Part shown: positions 25,787 to 35,511 of the stretch, in pieces
Position numbering within the stretch: the first letter of the stretch is position 1
Layout of the letters: each line of letters opens with the position of its first letter
Assembly (NCBI RefSeq): GCF_014876185.1
Contig: NZ_JADALJ010000001.1
Location: 1-64,000 of the forward strand
Length of the DNA: 64,000 nucleotides
Origin: Rufibacter sp. LB8
GTDB lineage: Bacteria > Bacteroidota > Bacteroidia > Cytophagales > Hymenobacteraceae
Direction of reading: 5' to 3'
Translations under genes and position numbers: made by a program
The notes under the pieces: model-generated
Told to the model about the DNA's origin: nothing
Seen by the model: only the letters and a program-made list of their open reading frames with translations
The model's database searches: none

Positions 25787-26573
25787 GGTAGTGGTTTACA
25801 ATGTATGATGCTTTGATTTTTGGTTGTTTCGGTAGTTGAACATTAGGTTTAAGCTCGCATCATGGTTCTCCTTTTTCTTGGAGAAGCAGGTCGTTTTCCT
25901 GACCAGCCTCCTGTTCCTGGCCCTGAGGCAGGTATTTACCCCTTCTATATTTTTTGTGTAAGCCTTGCCCACCTTGTGTTTCTCTGTAGGTATCACCTGG
26001 GCGAAGGCTCTCCAATGGTCGGTGCAGTATTCTCCAATGTGTGCTTTCTCCAGCTTCTTGAGCAGCTTCCTCACAGTTGCTGCGCTCCTGGGGCCGCAAC
26101 TGTAAGCCAAAACCTCATCCGTCTCGGGGCAGTAGGCATACAAAAGCCAGTACTTCCCTTTCCTGCGCCTGCCCACGTAGCTCCAGACCTCGTCTATCTG
26201 CACCGACTCGTAGCAGCGCCGCGCCGGTGCGATGCTGAGTCGGCTGCCTTGCCGGCACAGGTTGTCCAGTATGCACTTGCGGCTCACCCCCAGCAGCGCC
26301 TCTATGTCGCGGATGCCGTTGTTGCGCTCCAAAAGCCGCACCATTAGCTGCTTTGTGGCCGGATCGGCGCCTTTGTACTGGTACGTGGCCTGGAACTGCT
26401 TTCTGCAGCTGTGGCATAGCAGGTTCTGGGCACCGTTCTTTTTCTTTCCGTTTTTTACTACCTTACTGCTCTGGCAGTGGGGACAGTTTATTTTGATGAG
26501 GACTTCGAACATTCCATCATCTTAAACAACTCACTGTCAGCTTTTATCCCATCATACTTTCTAAACCACTACC
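25787..26573 (-). mobile_element. IS1-family insertion sequence, 787 bp, complete
   Basis: Bounded by inverted repeats GGTAGTGGTTTA (left, 25787-25798; the right end is the complement, 26562-26573), with further similarity inward (TATGATG on both sides). It is flanked by an 8-bp direct duplication (AGAAATTC), within the 8-9 bp usual for IS1. The length is close to the 768 bp of classical IS1. One transposase frame fills it. Confidence 0.92.
25796..26512 (-). CDS. IS1-family transposase, single-frame
   Basis: 238 residues. Zinc-finger-like N-terminus C10-x2-C13...C33-x2-C36 (the InsA part) continuous with the catalytic InsB part: D107 (QIDEVWSYVG), D165 (YCTDHW) and E190 (KNIEGVN), then the IS1 signature LRARNRRLVRKTTCFSKK. 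In classical E. coli IS1 the two parts are joined by a -1 frameshift; here one uninterrupted frame encodes both, as in some IS1 members of other phyla. All catalytic residues are intact, so it is probably active. Confidence 0.93.
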   Translation of the reverse strand: MFEVLIKINCPHCQSSKVVKNGKKKNGAQNLLCHSCRKQFQATYQYKGADPATKQLMVRLLERNNGIRDIEALLGVSRKCILDNLCRQGSRLSIAPARRCYESVQIDEVWSYVGRRRKGKYWLLYAYCPETDEVLAYSCGPRSAATVRKLLKKLEKAHIGEYCTDHWRAFAQVIPTEKHKVGKAYTKNIEGVNTCLRARNRRLVRKTTCFSKKKENHDASLNLMFNYRNNQKSKHHTL

Positions 26574-26581
26574 AGAAATTC
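26574..26581. repeat. Target-site duplication, right copy (AGAAATTC)
   Basis: Matches 25779-25786 exactly. Confidence 0.88.
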
Positions 26582-27547
26582 TACTGCCGCCCTGAAAATC
26601 TGACCAAGCCAAGGGACGCTTCGGGTCATAGAAGAGCGTGTCATCATCGGTTTGGCGAGTGTAGTTTTGGTAGGTGACTTTAATCTCCCGGGCCAGATTT
26701 TCATTGTGCGGAAGTTCTTTTTCCATCCACTGGTGAAGATAAGTCAATGAGCTGGCCAGGGTCCTGCGCAAGATGGGCTCAATCTGGACTTGCTGATGCC
26801 CGGCGCGCTTGTAGCTGACCCCGCTTTTATAGTCAAAGAGATGCAGCAGTTTTCCTTGCCGCCGAACGGCAAACGCCACCGCAATGTCTGCCTTGCCATC
26901 AATCTTGCCTTTGCCGTCAGTGGTTTCGGTGAGTTTATATTCTTTGAGCGTCATGACCACCGGGCGGTGTTTGATATTCTGCGGAAGGCTGGCCTTAAGG
27001 TAGCGTTCCACCGCCGGGGCAGTACCGCCGGCAAAGTCCAGAGCCTGCGGTTTGGTAGTGGCAGTTAGGGGAACGGCGCTGGTGGGCAGCAAATACGCTA
27101 CCGCTTTGGTCTGGGGCCGGGCATCCACCACATCAGCAATGTAAAACTCAGTAGGAGTGAAGGGCAAGGGTTCTGCCACCAACACCAATGGTGGCGTCTG
27201 CGCCCCCGGACCGGTAGTAGCCGACAAGGTGCCCATTACCAAGGAGAGCAGCGCACTTCTGGTAGCCCAGGAGGCTATTCTTTTCTTTATAGGTAGCAAA
27301 CCAAAAAAAGCCATGGAAGGAGATGTGTTAAAACGAACCCAGCAAAGCAATGACAGCTAAGGCCGGGCTATGGCTTTTTAACAGGAAGGCAAAACCTACA
27401 GTTCCTTTTTCATCTGCCGCGCATCAATAAAAAGAAGTGCCTGGTAACCATTGGCTTTGGTAACAAAAAGATGATGTTTTGGTAATGATGAAATGGCAGG
27501 CCAAACCGTATTTGCAAGGGTAAAAACGTTATCAAAACACCTGTGTA

Positions 27548-27730
27548 ATGCACTTTTTATTTAGAATTTTCGTGTTAATCGGCATCTTGGTGATGGGGAG
27601 CCTCACGCAACAGCAACCCCAGAAAGACGCCACTGCCAGGCAGGTAAACGCGAGTAAATCCTCAGATCCAATGGAGAAGGAGCCACTCGCCAGCCAAACG
27701 TCAGAGGCAGTCACTTTCACCCGCAATTAA
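27548..27730 (+). CDS. Small secreted or membrane-anchored hypothetical protein
   Basis: 60 residues: a hydrophobic N-terminus (MHFLFRIFVLIGILVMGSLT) that could be a signal peptide or anchor, then a polar tail rich in Gln, Ser and Lys. Not recognised. A similar-sized frame exists on the opposite strand; I prefer this one because of its signal-like start. The region upstream (27315-27547) shows no other feature. Existence as a gene is uncertain. Confidence 0.35.
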   Translation: MHFLFRIFVLIGILVMGSLTQQQPQKDATARQVNASKSSDPMEKEPLASQTSEAVTFTRN

Positions 27731-27883
27731 CTTTTCGCTTTTATAGTTCTATGGAACCTATCAAGATAATCTTCATGTGCTTGCCCCCGGCCGTGTTCGT
27801 TTCAATTGTGCTGTCAGATTTCTTAAAGGCCAAAGCCCGAAGCCGGCGCTACCGTGGTTGACACTTTGCTCAAATCCGAATTT

Positions 27884-27923
27884 CCGTTTTTGGCCTCATT
27901 TCCAGAAACGAAGCCAAAAACAG
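27884..27923. repeat. CP40 palindrome, copy 17
   Basis: CCGTTTTTGGCCTCATTT left, GAAGCCAAAAACAGG right. It sits 17 nt from the prfB terminator. Confidence 0.85.
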
Positions 27924-27940
27924 GAACACCGCAGAAATAG

Positions 27941-27980
27941 AAAATCCGCCGGGCAGGTTTTAAACAGCGCGACGGATTTT
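27941..27980. terminator. Probable terminator of prfB
   Basis: Arms AAAATCCG / CGGATTTT around a 24-nt loop that itself can fold, between the convergent genes at 27730 and 28003. The A/T-rich ends would serve either direction. Confidence 0.6.
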
Positions 27981-28002
27981 CATATGATAGGAAAGTGACA
28001 GG

Positions 28003-29080
28003 TTAACTCTGCATCAGGAAGGCTTTGATGTAATCATCCAAGTCGCCGTCCAGCACGTTCTGCACATCGGTGCGTTCTACGCCGGTGCGTATGTCTTTGA
28101 TGAGTTTGTAGGGGTGCAACACGTAGTTCCTGATCTGTGACCCGAAGTCAATGCGTTTCTTGGTGCTTTCTACTTTGTCACGTTCCTCGTTGCGCTTGTT
28201 GATCTCAATCTGGTAGAGCTGCGACTTGAGCATTCTGATGGCGTGCTCCTTGTTCATAAGCTGGCTTCGCTCAATCTGCACGGCAATGGTGATGCCCGTG
28301 GGTTTGTGTTTCAGGCGCACGGCTGTTTCTACCTTGTTCACGTTCTGACCACCGGCGCCGCCCGCGCGGTAGGTGTCCCACTCAATATCGCCGGGGTTCA
28401 CGGTGATCTCAATGGTATCATCCACCACCGGGTAAGAAAATACCGAGGCAAAGGAAGTATGTCTTCGCCCGCCCGAGTCAAACGGCGAAATGCGCACCAA
28501 ACGGTGGACGCCAATCTCGGCTTTCAAATACCCGTAGGCAAAGTCGCCGTCAAACTGCAGCGTAGCCGATTTGATGCCCGCACCTTCACCCGGCTGAAAG
28601 TCAATCTGTTTCACGGTGTAGCCTTTGCGCTCGCCCCACATGAGGTACATGCGGTAGAGCATCTCGGCCCAGTCCTGGCTTTCAGTGCCGCCTGCGCCCG
28701 AGTTCACCTCCAATACCGCGCCCAGTTGGTCTTCTTCGTTGCTGAGCATGCGTTTGAATTCCAGGGCTTCCACCACTTCCTCGGCGGCCTTGAATTCTTT
28801 GTTGATGTCTTCCTCAGACACGTCGCCTTCTTTGTAGAAGTCAAACAAGACTTCCACGTCTTCTACCGCCTTGTTCGTCTGCTCGAAGTCATCGGTCCAG
28901 GTCTTGAGGCTCTTGGCTTCCTTGAGAATGAGTTCAGACTTTTTGGGGTCGTCCCAGAAATCTGGCGCGGTGCTCTGTTGCTCAATGGCTAGAACCTGTT
29001 CTTTCTTGGCATCATAGTCAAAGATACCTCCTCAACGCCTCTACGCGGCCTTTCAATTCCTTTATCTGGTCTTGGGTCAT
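28003..29080 (-). CDS. prfB: Peptide chain release factor 2, expressed by programmed +1 frameshift
   Basis: RF2 frees finished peptides at UGA and UAA. The gene starts at the ATG at 29078-29080, reads 20 codons ([20 protein letters not shown]) and meets an in-frame TGA at 29018-29020. The site reads AGGAGG TAT CTT TGA C: internal Shine-Dalgarno, slippery CTT and weak UGA-C, exactly the classical autoregulatory signal. After the +1 shift the frame runs from 29019 to 28003, giving about 358 residues. The SPF recognition tripeptide (RISPFDSGG) and GGQ motif ([12 protein letters not shown]) are intact. Annotation that begins at 28857 would lose about 70 residues. Confidence 0.96.
29016..29030 (-). 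promoter_or_regulatory. prfB +1 recoding site
   Basis: On the minus strand: AGGAGG, three bases, CTT, TGA, C. RF2 shortage lets the ribosome slip on CTT; ample RF2 terminates at TGA. It is striking in a genome where Shine-Dalgarno sequences rarely precede genes. Confidence 0.93.
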
Positions 29081-29140
29081 GGTGTTAATGTGCTAATTTT
29101 TGAATGTGCTGATGTGCTATTTGGAAATGTGCTGATGTGG
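29081..29140. repeat. GTGCTGATGTG short repeat cluster
   Basis: Imperfect reiterations of TTAATGTGCTGATGTGCT directly upstream of prfB. Related runs occur at 37244-37258, 59570-59591, 59762-59779 and 62012-62046. Confidence 0.65.
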
Positions 29141-29149
29141 TGATGATTT

Positions 29150-29189
29150 GCGTTTTTGGCTCCGTTTCTGGAAATGAGCCCGAAAACGA
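29150..29189. repeat. CP40 palindrome, copy 18
   Basis: Seven nt downstream (minus strand) of the stop codon of the gene at 29197-29952. GCGTTTTTGGCTCCGTTT left, GAGCCCGAAAACGA right. Confidence 0.83.
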
Positions 29190-29196
29190 GATTTAA

Positions 29197-29952
29197 CTAC
29201 CGTAAATCCTTAGTATTTATATCAAAAAAGAATTTTTTATCGTCTGATTTCTTATAAAGCTCTAGCTGTTCTAGCCTTAAAAAGTTGTTGTCAATCTTTG
29301 ATAAAGGAATAATATATAAATTTTCTGGGGCTGATGGTTTTCCTCCTATACCAATTGCGAGAAAAACTGGAATTCCATTTTTTGTTTCGTAGTTTTTATA
29401 CCTTTCTACTTGTTCTTTCGTGGCAAATTCTACACCATTTTTATAAAAGTTCTGTTTCCATTTACATTCAACAGCTAATGAGTATTTAGAGGAATTTAAT
29501 TCAAGTTCCAAAATTAAGTCAGGGTTTAACGTTGTTTCAGCAAATCTGCCATTAACATATTTGTCACCTGCCCATTCTTTGATTGTGAAAAACTTTCTAT
29601 TGAATTTCTGAACAATAAACTTTTCAAAAGCGTCTCCTTTTGACTTGTTGTTACCTTCTTGGGAAGAAGGTTGTGGTTGGTTTAGGTCCTTCTGGAATGT
29701 AGAGTCTGTTGAGCCAATGCTAGTTTTTACTGGAGATGGTCTACTATTGTCTAATTTTTTTTCTGTCTGGTTTTTTTCTTCCTTTAAGTTATTTTCTACC
29801 TGATTTTCTGCAATCGGTTCTAATTCAGATGATCTGTGATTTTGAGAAATATGCTGCTTTGCCTCATCATTATTTTTTGTGTAAAGGATGAACCCAATTA
29901 CTACCATCATACTCCCTAGCAGCATTAATACCAGTGCCATACTTTTTTTCAT
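29197..29952 (-). CDS. Membrane-anchored PD-(D/E)XK nuclease-like protein
   Basis: 251 residues, family not named. One N-terminal membrane helix (about 5-25, LVLMLLGSMMVVIGFILY) is followed by a charged, low-complexity linker (30-100) and a C-terminal domain with the restriction-endonuclease-like pattern E110 (GDAFEKF), D145 (NPDLILELE) and E162-C-K164 (AVECKWKQ), then a Gln/Arg helix (ATKEQVERYKNY). The anchor with a short basic N-terminus suggests the domain faces the cytoplasm or periplasm; topology is uncertain. Composition is much more AT-rich than the flanking genes, suggesting acquisition. Possible DNA-defence or DNA-processing role (inference). Confidence 0.7.
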   Translation of the reverse strand: MKKSMALVLMLLGSMMVVIGFILYTKNNDEAKQHISQNHRSSELEPIAENQVENNLKEEKNQTEKKLDNSRPSPVKTSIGSTDSTFQKDLNQPQPSSQEGNNKSKGDAFEKFIVQKFNRKFFTIKEWAGDKYVNGRFAETTLNPDLILELELNSSKYSLAVECKWKQNFYKNGVEFATKEQVERYKNYETKNGIPVFLAIGIGGKPSAPENLYIIPLSKIDNNFLRLEQLELYKKSDDKKFFFDINTKDLR

Positions 29953-29983
29953 GGTTTATTATATACTCAATATATGTTTACAC

Positions 29984-30027
29984 AAAAATAGGAAGTAACA
30001 ACACAAAAGCTGCTACTTCCTATTTTT
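29984..30027 (-). terminator. Intrinsic terminator of ilvE
   Basis: Perfect 14-bp stem AAAAATAGGAAGTA / TACTTCCTATTTTT with a 16-nt loop and a T run on the minus strand, just past the ilvE stop. The same bases contain a TATTTTTG -7-like box for the next gene, so terminator and promoter may overlap. Confidence 0.8.
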
Positions 30028-30043
30028 AAACTTCACCGAATGT

Positions 30044-31114
30044 TTACTGCACCGGCACCATCCAGCCGTGTGGGTCAGGCGATATTCCGTAGCGGATGTT
30101 GTCAAGTTCCTGCGATACCTTGTTGGAGAATTTGCGCTCAGCCACGGGCAGCAGCATCATTTCCAGATCTTGGTGCATGATGGATTTGATATGGGCGATA
30201 GTGGCCGCTGTACCTGTGCCAAAAGCGTCTTCCAGTTTGCCGCTGTGGTACGCGTCTACAATTTCTTTGATGGGAATGCGGCGTTCTTCCACTTTCATGC
30301 CCCAGTCGCGGGCCAGCTGCAGCACGCTGTCACGGGTGATTCCGGCCAGAATGGAAGTGCTCAGCGCGGGCGTCACCAAGGTGCCGTCCAACACAAACAT
30401 CACGTTCATGGTGCCAGATTCCTCAATGTAGTTGTGCTCGCGGCCGTCGGTCCAGATGATTTGGTGGAAGCCTTGTTCATTTGCCAATTTAGCCGGTAAC
30501 AAAGAGCCACCGTAGTTTCCGGCCGCCTTCGCGAAGCCAAAGCCGCCTTCCACGGCGCGGGTGTAGTGTTCTTCAATCTTCACGCGCACCGGCTCGGCGT
30601 AATAGCTGCTGGCAGGGCTGCAGAACACCATGAACTTGTATTGGTCCGCGGGCCGAACGCCCAACAGCCCTTCAGACCCGAACATAAACGGCCTGATGTA
30701 GAGCGAGAAACCGGCGCGTTGCGGCACCCAGTCAGCGTCTAAGGAGATGAGTTGTTTTAGACCTTCCATGAACACCTCTTCTGGTATTTCGGGCATGCAC
30801 AGGCGTTTGGCAGACTCGTTCAGGCGTGCCCAGTTGGCCTGCGGCCGAAACAATTGCACCTGGCCTTGTTGGTTTTTATAGGCTTTCATGCCCTCAAACA
30901 AGGCTTGGCCATAATGCAGTGCCGCCATGGCCGGACTCACTTCAATGGGGCCGTAGGGCAGAATCTTTGGTTCTTGCCAGGCACCGTTTTCATAGTCCAT
31001 GACCAACATGTGGTCTGCGAACACTTTCCCGAACTGTAAGTTATCTAAATCAAGCGAAGCCAGTTTGCTGGCCGAAGTTACCGTGGTAGAAATGGACATT
31101 TGGTCGGTTTGCAT
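30044..31114 (-). CDS. ilvE: Branched-chain amino acid aminotransferase
   Basis: 356 residues. PLP enzyme that interconverts Leu/Ile/Val and their keto acids with glutamate. The Schiff-base lysine is K196 (GFGFAKAAGNYGG); the PLP phosphate-binding and glutamate region EHNYIEESGTMNVMF and the fold IV N-terminal YGPIEVSPAMAALHYGQALFEGMKAY are clear. Longer than E. coli IlvE (309), matching the ~350-residue BCAT subtype of Bacteroidota and eukaryotes. No other ilv or leu gene is nearby. Confidence 0.96.
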   Translation of the reverse strand: MQTDQMSISTTVTSASKLASLDLDNLQFGKVFADHMLVMDYENGAWQEPKILPYGPIEVSPAMAALHYGQALFEGMKAYKNQQGQVQLFRPQANWARLNESAKRLCMPEIPEEVFMEGLKQLISLDADWVPQRAGFSLYIRPFMFGSEGLLGVRPADQYKFMVFCSPASSYYAEPVRVKIEEHYTRAVEGGFGFAKAAGNYGGSLLPAKLANEQGFHQIIWTDGREHNYIEESGTMNVMFVLDGTLVTPALSTSILAGITRDSVLQLARDWGMKVEERRIPIKEIVDAYHSGKLEDAFGTGTAATIAHIKSIMHQDLEMMLLPVAERKFSNKVSQELDNIRYGISPDPHGWMVPVQ

Positions 31115-31174
31115 AGGATTTTATGGGGTATGCAGGTTATACGTGATTTTGGAGGCCAGGAATGAAAAAAAGCG

Positions 31175-31726
31175 TCACACCCTGGGCTTCCAAGTTATTT
31201 CTTTTACCCCTAATTCAAAACTGTTGGCCCGGCCTAACATGAACAGGAAGTCTGAGAGCCGGTTTAAATATTTAATAACTAAGTCAGACACCTCAGATTC
31301 TTCGCTCAGCGCAATGGCCGTTCGCTCGGCACGCCGGCAGACCGTGCGGGCTACGTGGCAAAACGAAACCGCCGGATGGCCACCCGGTAAAATAAAATTG
31401 CGCAGTTCCGGCAGGTTTTGCTCCAGCGCGTCCATCTGCACTTCCAGAAACTGAATGTCGGTGTCATGCAAATCTGGGGTCTGCATTTTCACGTTCTTGT
31501 CTGGGTCAGTAGCCAGGGTGGAACCGATGGTGAAAAGCCGATCCTGTATCTCAGAGAAAAGCGCCGCGCGGTTCTGGTTTACTTCCTGGTCGCGCACCAC
31601 GCCAATGAACGCGTTGAGTTCATCAACGGTGCCGTAAGCCTCAATGCGCAGGTGTGATTTTTTTACGCGGGTACCGCCAATCAAAGAGGTTTCGCCTTTG
31701 TCGCCGGTTTTGGTGTAGATTTTCAT
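31175..31726 (-). CDS. Cob(I)alamin adenosyltransferase, PduO type
   Basis: 183 residues. Transfers adenosyl from ATP to cob(I)alamin to make coenzyme B12. The N-terminal ATP loop [17 protein letters not shown] and the helical motifs [18 protein letters not shown] and CRRAERTAI (with the Arg/Glu of the active site) are diagnostic of PduO/MMAB. It overlaps the upstream ABC ATPase by 4 nt (ATGA), so translation is coupled. No B12-dependent enzyme lies in the window. Confidence 0.94.
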   Translation of the reverse strand: MKIYTKTGDKGETSLIGGTRVKKSHLRIEAYGTVDELNAFIGVVRDQEVNQNRAALFSEIQDRLFTIGSTLATDPDKNVKMQTPDLHDTDIQFLEVQMDALEQNLPELRNFILPGGHPAVSFCHVARTVCRRAERTAIALSEESEVSDLVIKYLNRLSDFLFMLGRANSFELGVKEITWKPRV

Positions 31727-32457
31727 TCGCCAAAGATGTGGCCAGCCGCTTGCAGGGCGGGCACGGTAATGTTATCGTTTGCCAGGTCGGTTTCCACCAA
31801 TCCATCGCGCAGGCGCACAATGCGGTGGGCGTAATGCGCTATGTCGTCTTCATGGGTCACCATAATGATGGTGTTGCCTTTGGCATGCAGGGCTTCAAAC
31901 AAACCCATGATCTCGTAAGATGTTTTGGTATCTAAGTTGCCGGTGGGTTCATCTGCCAAGATAATACTGGGGTCATTCACCAAGGCCCGGGCAATGGCCA
32001 CGCGCTGGCGCTGCCCACCAGAAAGTTCATTGGGTTTGTGCATGGCCCTGGAACCCAGGCCTACGCTGTTCAAAGCTTCCATGGCCCGTTCCTCGCGCTC
32101 AGATTTTCCGTAACCGGCATAAATCAACGGCAAAGCCACATTGTCCAGAGACGTGGAGCGTGGCAAGAGGTTGAAGGTCTGGAACACAAACCCAATCTCT
32201 TTGTTGCGCACGGTGGCCAGCTCGTTGTCTACCATGTTGCTCACGTCATTGCCATTCAAGATGTACGTGCCGTCGGTGGGCGTGTCCAGGCAGCCAATGA
32301 TGTTCATGAGCGTGGACTTGCCGGACCCCGAAGGACCCATGAAGGCCACATATTCTCCTTTTTTTATCTCAATGGAAACAGACTGCAAGGCGTTGATGCG
32401 CTCATTGCCCATCTGGTAGATTTTGGAGATGTGCTCGGTTTTGATGATAGTGCTCAT
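31723..32457 (-). CDS. ABC transporter ATP-binding protein, LolD/MacB type
   Basis: 244 residues from the ATG at 32457 ([17 protein letters not shown]); the longer frame to 32628 reads into the upstream gene in a wrong frame. Walker [10 protein letters not shown], signature [15 protein letters not shown], Walker [13 protein letters not shown] and the H-loop [11 protein letters not shown] are all present. This ATPase type serves FtsX-like permeases (lipoprotein release, efflux). No permease gene adjoins it; it sits between a TPR membrane protein (13 nt) and the adenosyltransferase (4-nt overlap). Confidence 0.95.
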   Translation of the reverse strand: MSTIIKTEHISKIYQMGNERINALQSVSIEIKKGEYVAFMGPSGSGKSTLMNIIGCLDTPTDGTYILNGNDVSNMVDNELATVRNKEIGFVFQTFNLLPRSTSLDNVALPLIYAGYGKSEREERAMEALNSVGLGSRAMHKPNELSGGQRQRVAIARALVNDPSIILADEPTGNLDTKTSYEIMGLFEALHAKGNTIIMVTHEDDIAHYAHRIVRLRDGLVETDLANDNITVPALQAAGHIFGE

Positions 32458-32470
32458 AGGGCGTTCAAGG

Positions 32471-35400
32471 TTATTGCCAATCCTGTCGCAGGGCCTCACT
32501 GGCGCGCAACTGGGCATCAATTTCGTTTTTAAAGGCAAGCATTTCCGCGGGCGGAAGAAGACGTTCCAGTTCCTCCAGGCCCTGCAAGGCATATTCTCTG
32601 AGCCCCTGGCCCAAGGCCACCCGTACAAACGCTTTGCGCAAGGGCACAGAACTGGGGTTGTAGCTGATGGCCTCTAGCAAAAGGTCATAGGCGCGCAAAG
32701 GTTTTTCATGGCTGGTGAAGAAATTGGCGGCGGCCAATTGCCCGGTTTCTGACCAAGGCGCGCGTTGCACCAGGGCTTCAAAAAGATTAGTCGCTTTGGC
32801 GGTTTGTTTATTACGCTGGGCCAGCAAAGCCTGGTAATAAAGGGCCGCCCCGGCGTCTTTCGGTGCGAAATATAGCTTGGGCACCTGCTTCTCAATGTCC
32901 GGCCACTGCTGGGCTTTCCACCAGAGTTCGGCCTGTAGTAGGTTGGCCTCTGATTTGAGATTGTTTTTAGGGAACGAAGCCGGAAAATGGGCCTGCAATA
33001 GATTATGCGCCGCAATCAAATTATTTTCTTTTAGATAACGGTCAATAAGCGGCAAAGCTGCCACCGGCGCCAAGGCAGATGTGGTAATCTGCGCGGCCAC
33101 TTCCTCCATCTGTTTCACTGGCAGGGTGCCCGACCGCAACTGCAGGAAGGGTATTTTTATAGAGTCAGGGGCGGCCACCGCTTGTTCAGGAGACATCTGC
33201 GAGGCAATGGCCAGTTGGGTGGCGGCTTTCTGTTGCCAAGGTTCTGGGTATTGGTTGCTCCCCAATGCTAACTGGACGGCCTGGTTTGTTTCGCCGGCCA
33301 GGGCCAGCGCCACCACGCCATGTAATTGCGCGTCACGGTAGCCTTTGTTCAGGGCACTCTGGAAATATGTGGCTGCCAGGGAATATAATTTGTTCTGCAG
33401 CATCCATTGGCCCAGAATGTCATAGTAATATCCCGCGCCGGCCTCGCTGCTTTCGGCTAATTGCTCTAAAGTGGCCTTGGCGAAAGTGGCCTTGTTTTGC
33501 CGCTGCAACACCAACGCCTGGGCCAGCGTGAGGTCATCTGCAAAGTTATGGTTCTGTTCCTGCCGCAGGTATTTTGAAATCTGGCTGAGCACGGTGGTAT
33601 CTTTCGGTACGCGCGGGTGCAGGGCCCGTACCCAGAAACCGGCAAATTCCTGAGACGTCAAAATGCTGTCTGGGCCTGCCGAAGGAAGTTGCGTAGGCAC
33701 GGCGCTGCCCATAATCCAGGAAAGGGCCAGCCGGTTACAGACCAAAGGGCCATAGGTGCCGGACTTGTACTGTTCAGCGAATTCCTTGGCTTGTTTCAGG
33801 TAGCTGCGCTGGAAAAGGAACGTTAACTGGTTAGCCTGAATGACCTCTGGTTCTGCGCTGTGCTGCAAGGCTTTCTCCAGGTAATGCGCCGCCGAATCTA
33901 CCAGGGTAGTGGTGCCAAACACCAGGCCTAAGTTGTTCAGTAAGGGCGCATGGTCTGGGAAATTTCTGGTGCCTTCCTGCAGTACTTTGAGTTGCTCAAA
34001 CAAATCCTGTTGGCCTGTGTACAAACTGGCTAGCCGCAAAGAGGCTTCTGCGGAAGGTTTTCTTGATAAGATGTCGCGCAGGCGGTTTATTTCCAGGGTG
34101 CGCATGCCGGCCTGGTGGTACATATCGGCCAGAGAAAGGCTGGAGCGCAGGTTGTTTCTGGCCTGAATGCTGCCTTCCAGGTAAAATTGCTCGGCTAGCA
34201 GAGGCTCTTCTTCGGTTTGCTGATACAAGTCACCAAGGTAATTGTAGTAGCCGGCCATGCCCTGGAAGTACAGCGAGTAATTGCTCCTGACCACCATAAT
34301 ACCCAACAGTACCACCCCCATCAAATAAACTGTGAAAAACGAAAGCCGCCTGGGGTCATACACCACTTTGAACACCCGCAGTTTCTGTTTCATCAAATGC
34401 GCGTAATTGGCCAGCACATACAGAAAGAAAGCCACGCCCAACGCCAAATGTGATAAAATGACCGCACTTCGGTACGCCGACATAATGGGGTCATTGGCCA
34501 TCAGGAGCGCATAGCCCAAATTTAAAAAGGTAAGAAGCGCGAACAGGAAATACAGCGGTGCTGCATGCGTGGCAAAGGAAAGGAAGCTGGCATACTGCAC
34601 CTCGCGCTGCCGCAAACCCCAGAACCCCACCAAGGCAGAGGCCAGCAGAATCAGCAACGCATCAATACCCGTGTAATCAATCTGGAGCAAGCCGGTTTGT
34701 TGCAGGTACAGTATCAGCAAATTTCCCAGATACAACACGCTGATCAAAATATACTGCCACAACCCAAACCGACGGGCGGGCGTCTGGGCCTGGGTGTTGA
34801 ACCACAGGAGCCCATGCAGGTTCTCATAGGCCACCAATACCATGAACAGAAAAGACGCTATCAGGGAACCCACGGTGCTGTAGTTCACCACGTGCAAGGC
34901 AGTCAGGAAAGGGGCAAGCGGCGAAAGGTAAATAAGAAGGCCACTCAGCAAAGCCACCGCCACCGTGAAGAACAGCAACCGGATCAGAAACGTGGCGCGG
35001 GTCCAGAAGGCCTGGAACAGAAAGCTGCCTCCGCCCAAAATGGCCAACACCAAAACCAATAAAAGACGACTGTTTCCAGAGAAGTTGCCCAGCAAATCTA
35101 AATTGAAGGTAGACAGCCACAACATACCCAGAGCCACCGCCACGTAATACGGAATGCGCTGCAAGGTACTGGCTACCGTCCAGAAAATGACCAGCGCTAT
35201 GGCTAGCCCCATTGCATAGGCCCAGGTAGCCCAGGCAGGCAGGTGCATGTTGCCCAGGGCATACTGTTCTGAGATTAAATACGCATTTACTTCCGTCCGG
35301 ACGGGGACCAGCAGGGGCGAGGAAGGGGAGAGATGGGCTTCGGCGGGGAAAAGTTCAGCCTGTTTAACCAGCGGGAACACCAGTTGGTTGCCCGCAAAGT

Positions 35401-35506
35401 AGCCGTAAATAGCCAGGCCCATGGCCGATAAGACCAAGGCGAAAAGAAATAGATACAGTGCCCGTCTTGCGGGCTCCAGGGCTTGCCAGAACGTGAGAAG
35501 CGCCAT
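32471..35506 (-). CDS. Large polytopic membrane protein with TPR-rich C-terminus
   Basis: 1011 residues, not assigned to a known family. The N-terminal part (about 1-400) has roughly ten to eleven hydrophobic segments, starting with [22 protein letters not shown]. The remaining ~600 residues look like tetratricopeptide/alpha-helical repeats (for example [43 protein letters not shown]). The TPR half probably lies in the periplasm as a scaffold. It starts 5 nt after gatC and ends 13 nt before a LolD-type ATPase, so it belongs to one operon with both. A link to the ATPase is possible but unproven. Confidence 0.8.
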   Translation of the reverse strand: MALLTFWQALEPARRALYLFLFALVLSAMGLAIYGYFAGNQLVFPLVKQAELFPAEAHLSPSSPLLVPVRTEVNAYLISEQYALGNMHLPAWATWAYAMGLAIALVIFWTVASTLQRIPYYVAVALGMLWLSTFNLDLLGNFSGNSRLLLVLVLAILGGGSFLFQAFWTRATFLIRLLFFTVAVALLSGLLIYLSPLAPFLTALHVVNYSTVGSLIASFLFMVLVAYENLHGLLWFNTQAQTPARRFGLWQYILISVLYLGNLLILYLQQTGLLQIDYTGIDALLILLASALVGFWGLRQREVQYASFLSFATHAAPLYFLFALLTFLNLGYALLMANDPIMSAYRSAVILSHLALGVAFFLYVLANYAHLMKQKLRVFKVVYDPRRLSFFTVYLMGVVLLGIMVVRSNYSLYFQGMAGYYNYLGDLYQQTEEEPLLAEQFYLEGSIQARNNLRSSLSLADMYHQAGMRTLEINRLRDILSRKPSAEASLRLASLYTGQQDLFEQLKVLQEGTRNFPDHAPLLNNLGLVFGTTTLVDSAAHYLEKALQHSAEPEVIQANQLTFLFQRSYLKQAKEFAEQYKSGTYGPLVCNRLALSWIMGSAVPTQLPSAGPDSILTSQEFAGFWVRALHPRVPKDTTVLSQISKYLRQEQNHNFADDLTLAQALVLQRQNKATFAKATLEQLAESSEAGAGYYYDILGQWMLQNKLYSLAATYFQSALNKGYRDAQLHGVVALALAGETNQAVQLALGSNQYPEPWQQKAATQLAIASQMSPEQAVAAPDSIKIPFLQLRSGTLPVKQMEEVAAQITTSALAPVAALPLIDRYLKENNLIAAHNLLQAHFPASFPKNNLKSEANLLQAELWWKAQQWPDIEKQVPKLYFAPKDAGAALYYQALLAQRNKQTAKATNLFEALVQRAPWSETGQLAAANFFTSHEKPLRAYDLLLEAISYNPSSVPLRKAFVRVALGQGLREYALQGLEELERLLPPAEMLAFKNEIDAQLRASEALRQDWQ

Positions 35507-35511
35507 GCAGG

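Larger units (their letters stand above)
25374..27314 (-). pseudogene. DUF922-like secreted protein interrupted by IS1-family element
   Basis: Two halves of one gene flank the insertion. The N-terminal half (27314 down to 26574) has a signal peptide (MAFFGLLPIKKRIASW onward) and ends in DPKRPLAWSDFQGGSRIS. The C-terminal half (25778 down to 25374) resumes in the same frame with GQNAAQIFPGLSNDIQ. Removing the element and one copy of the 8-bp duplication restores an unbroken reading frame of about 381 codons. The DPKRPLAWSDFQ segment and the downstream NHEQRHFDIVR motif (HExxH-like with an extra His) fit DUF922, predicted zinc-dependent peptidases. The start at 27314 is preferred over 27350. 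No other damage is seen, so the insertion is recent. Confidence 0.85.

Noticed and set aside
27532-27726. 64-codon frame on the minus strand
   Set aside because: Overlaps the plus-strand candidate with a signal-like start and has no features of its own.
32458-32628. N-terminal extension of the LolD-like ATPase
   Set aside because: The extra 57 codons lie inside the TPR gene in another frame and do not resemble ABC proteins.
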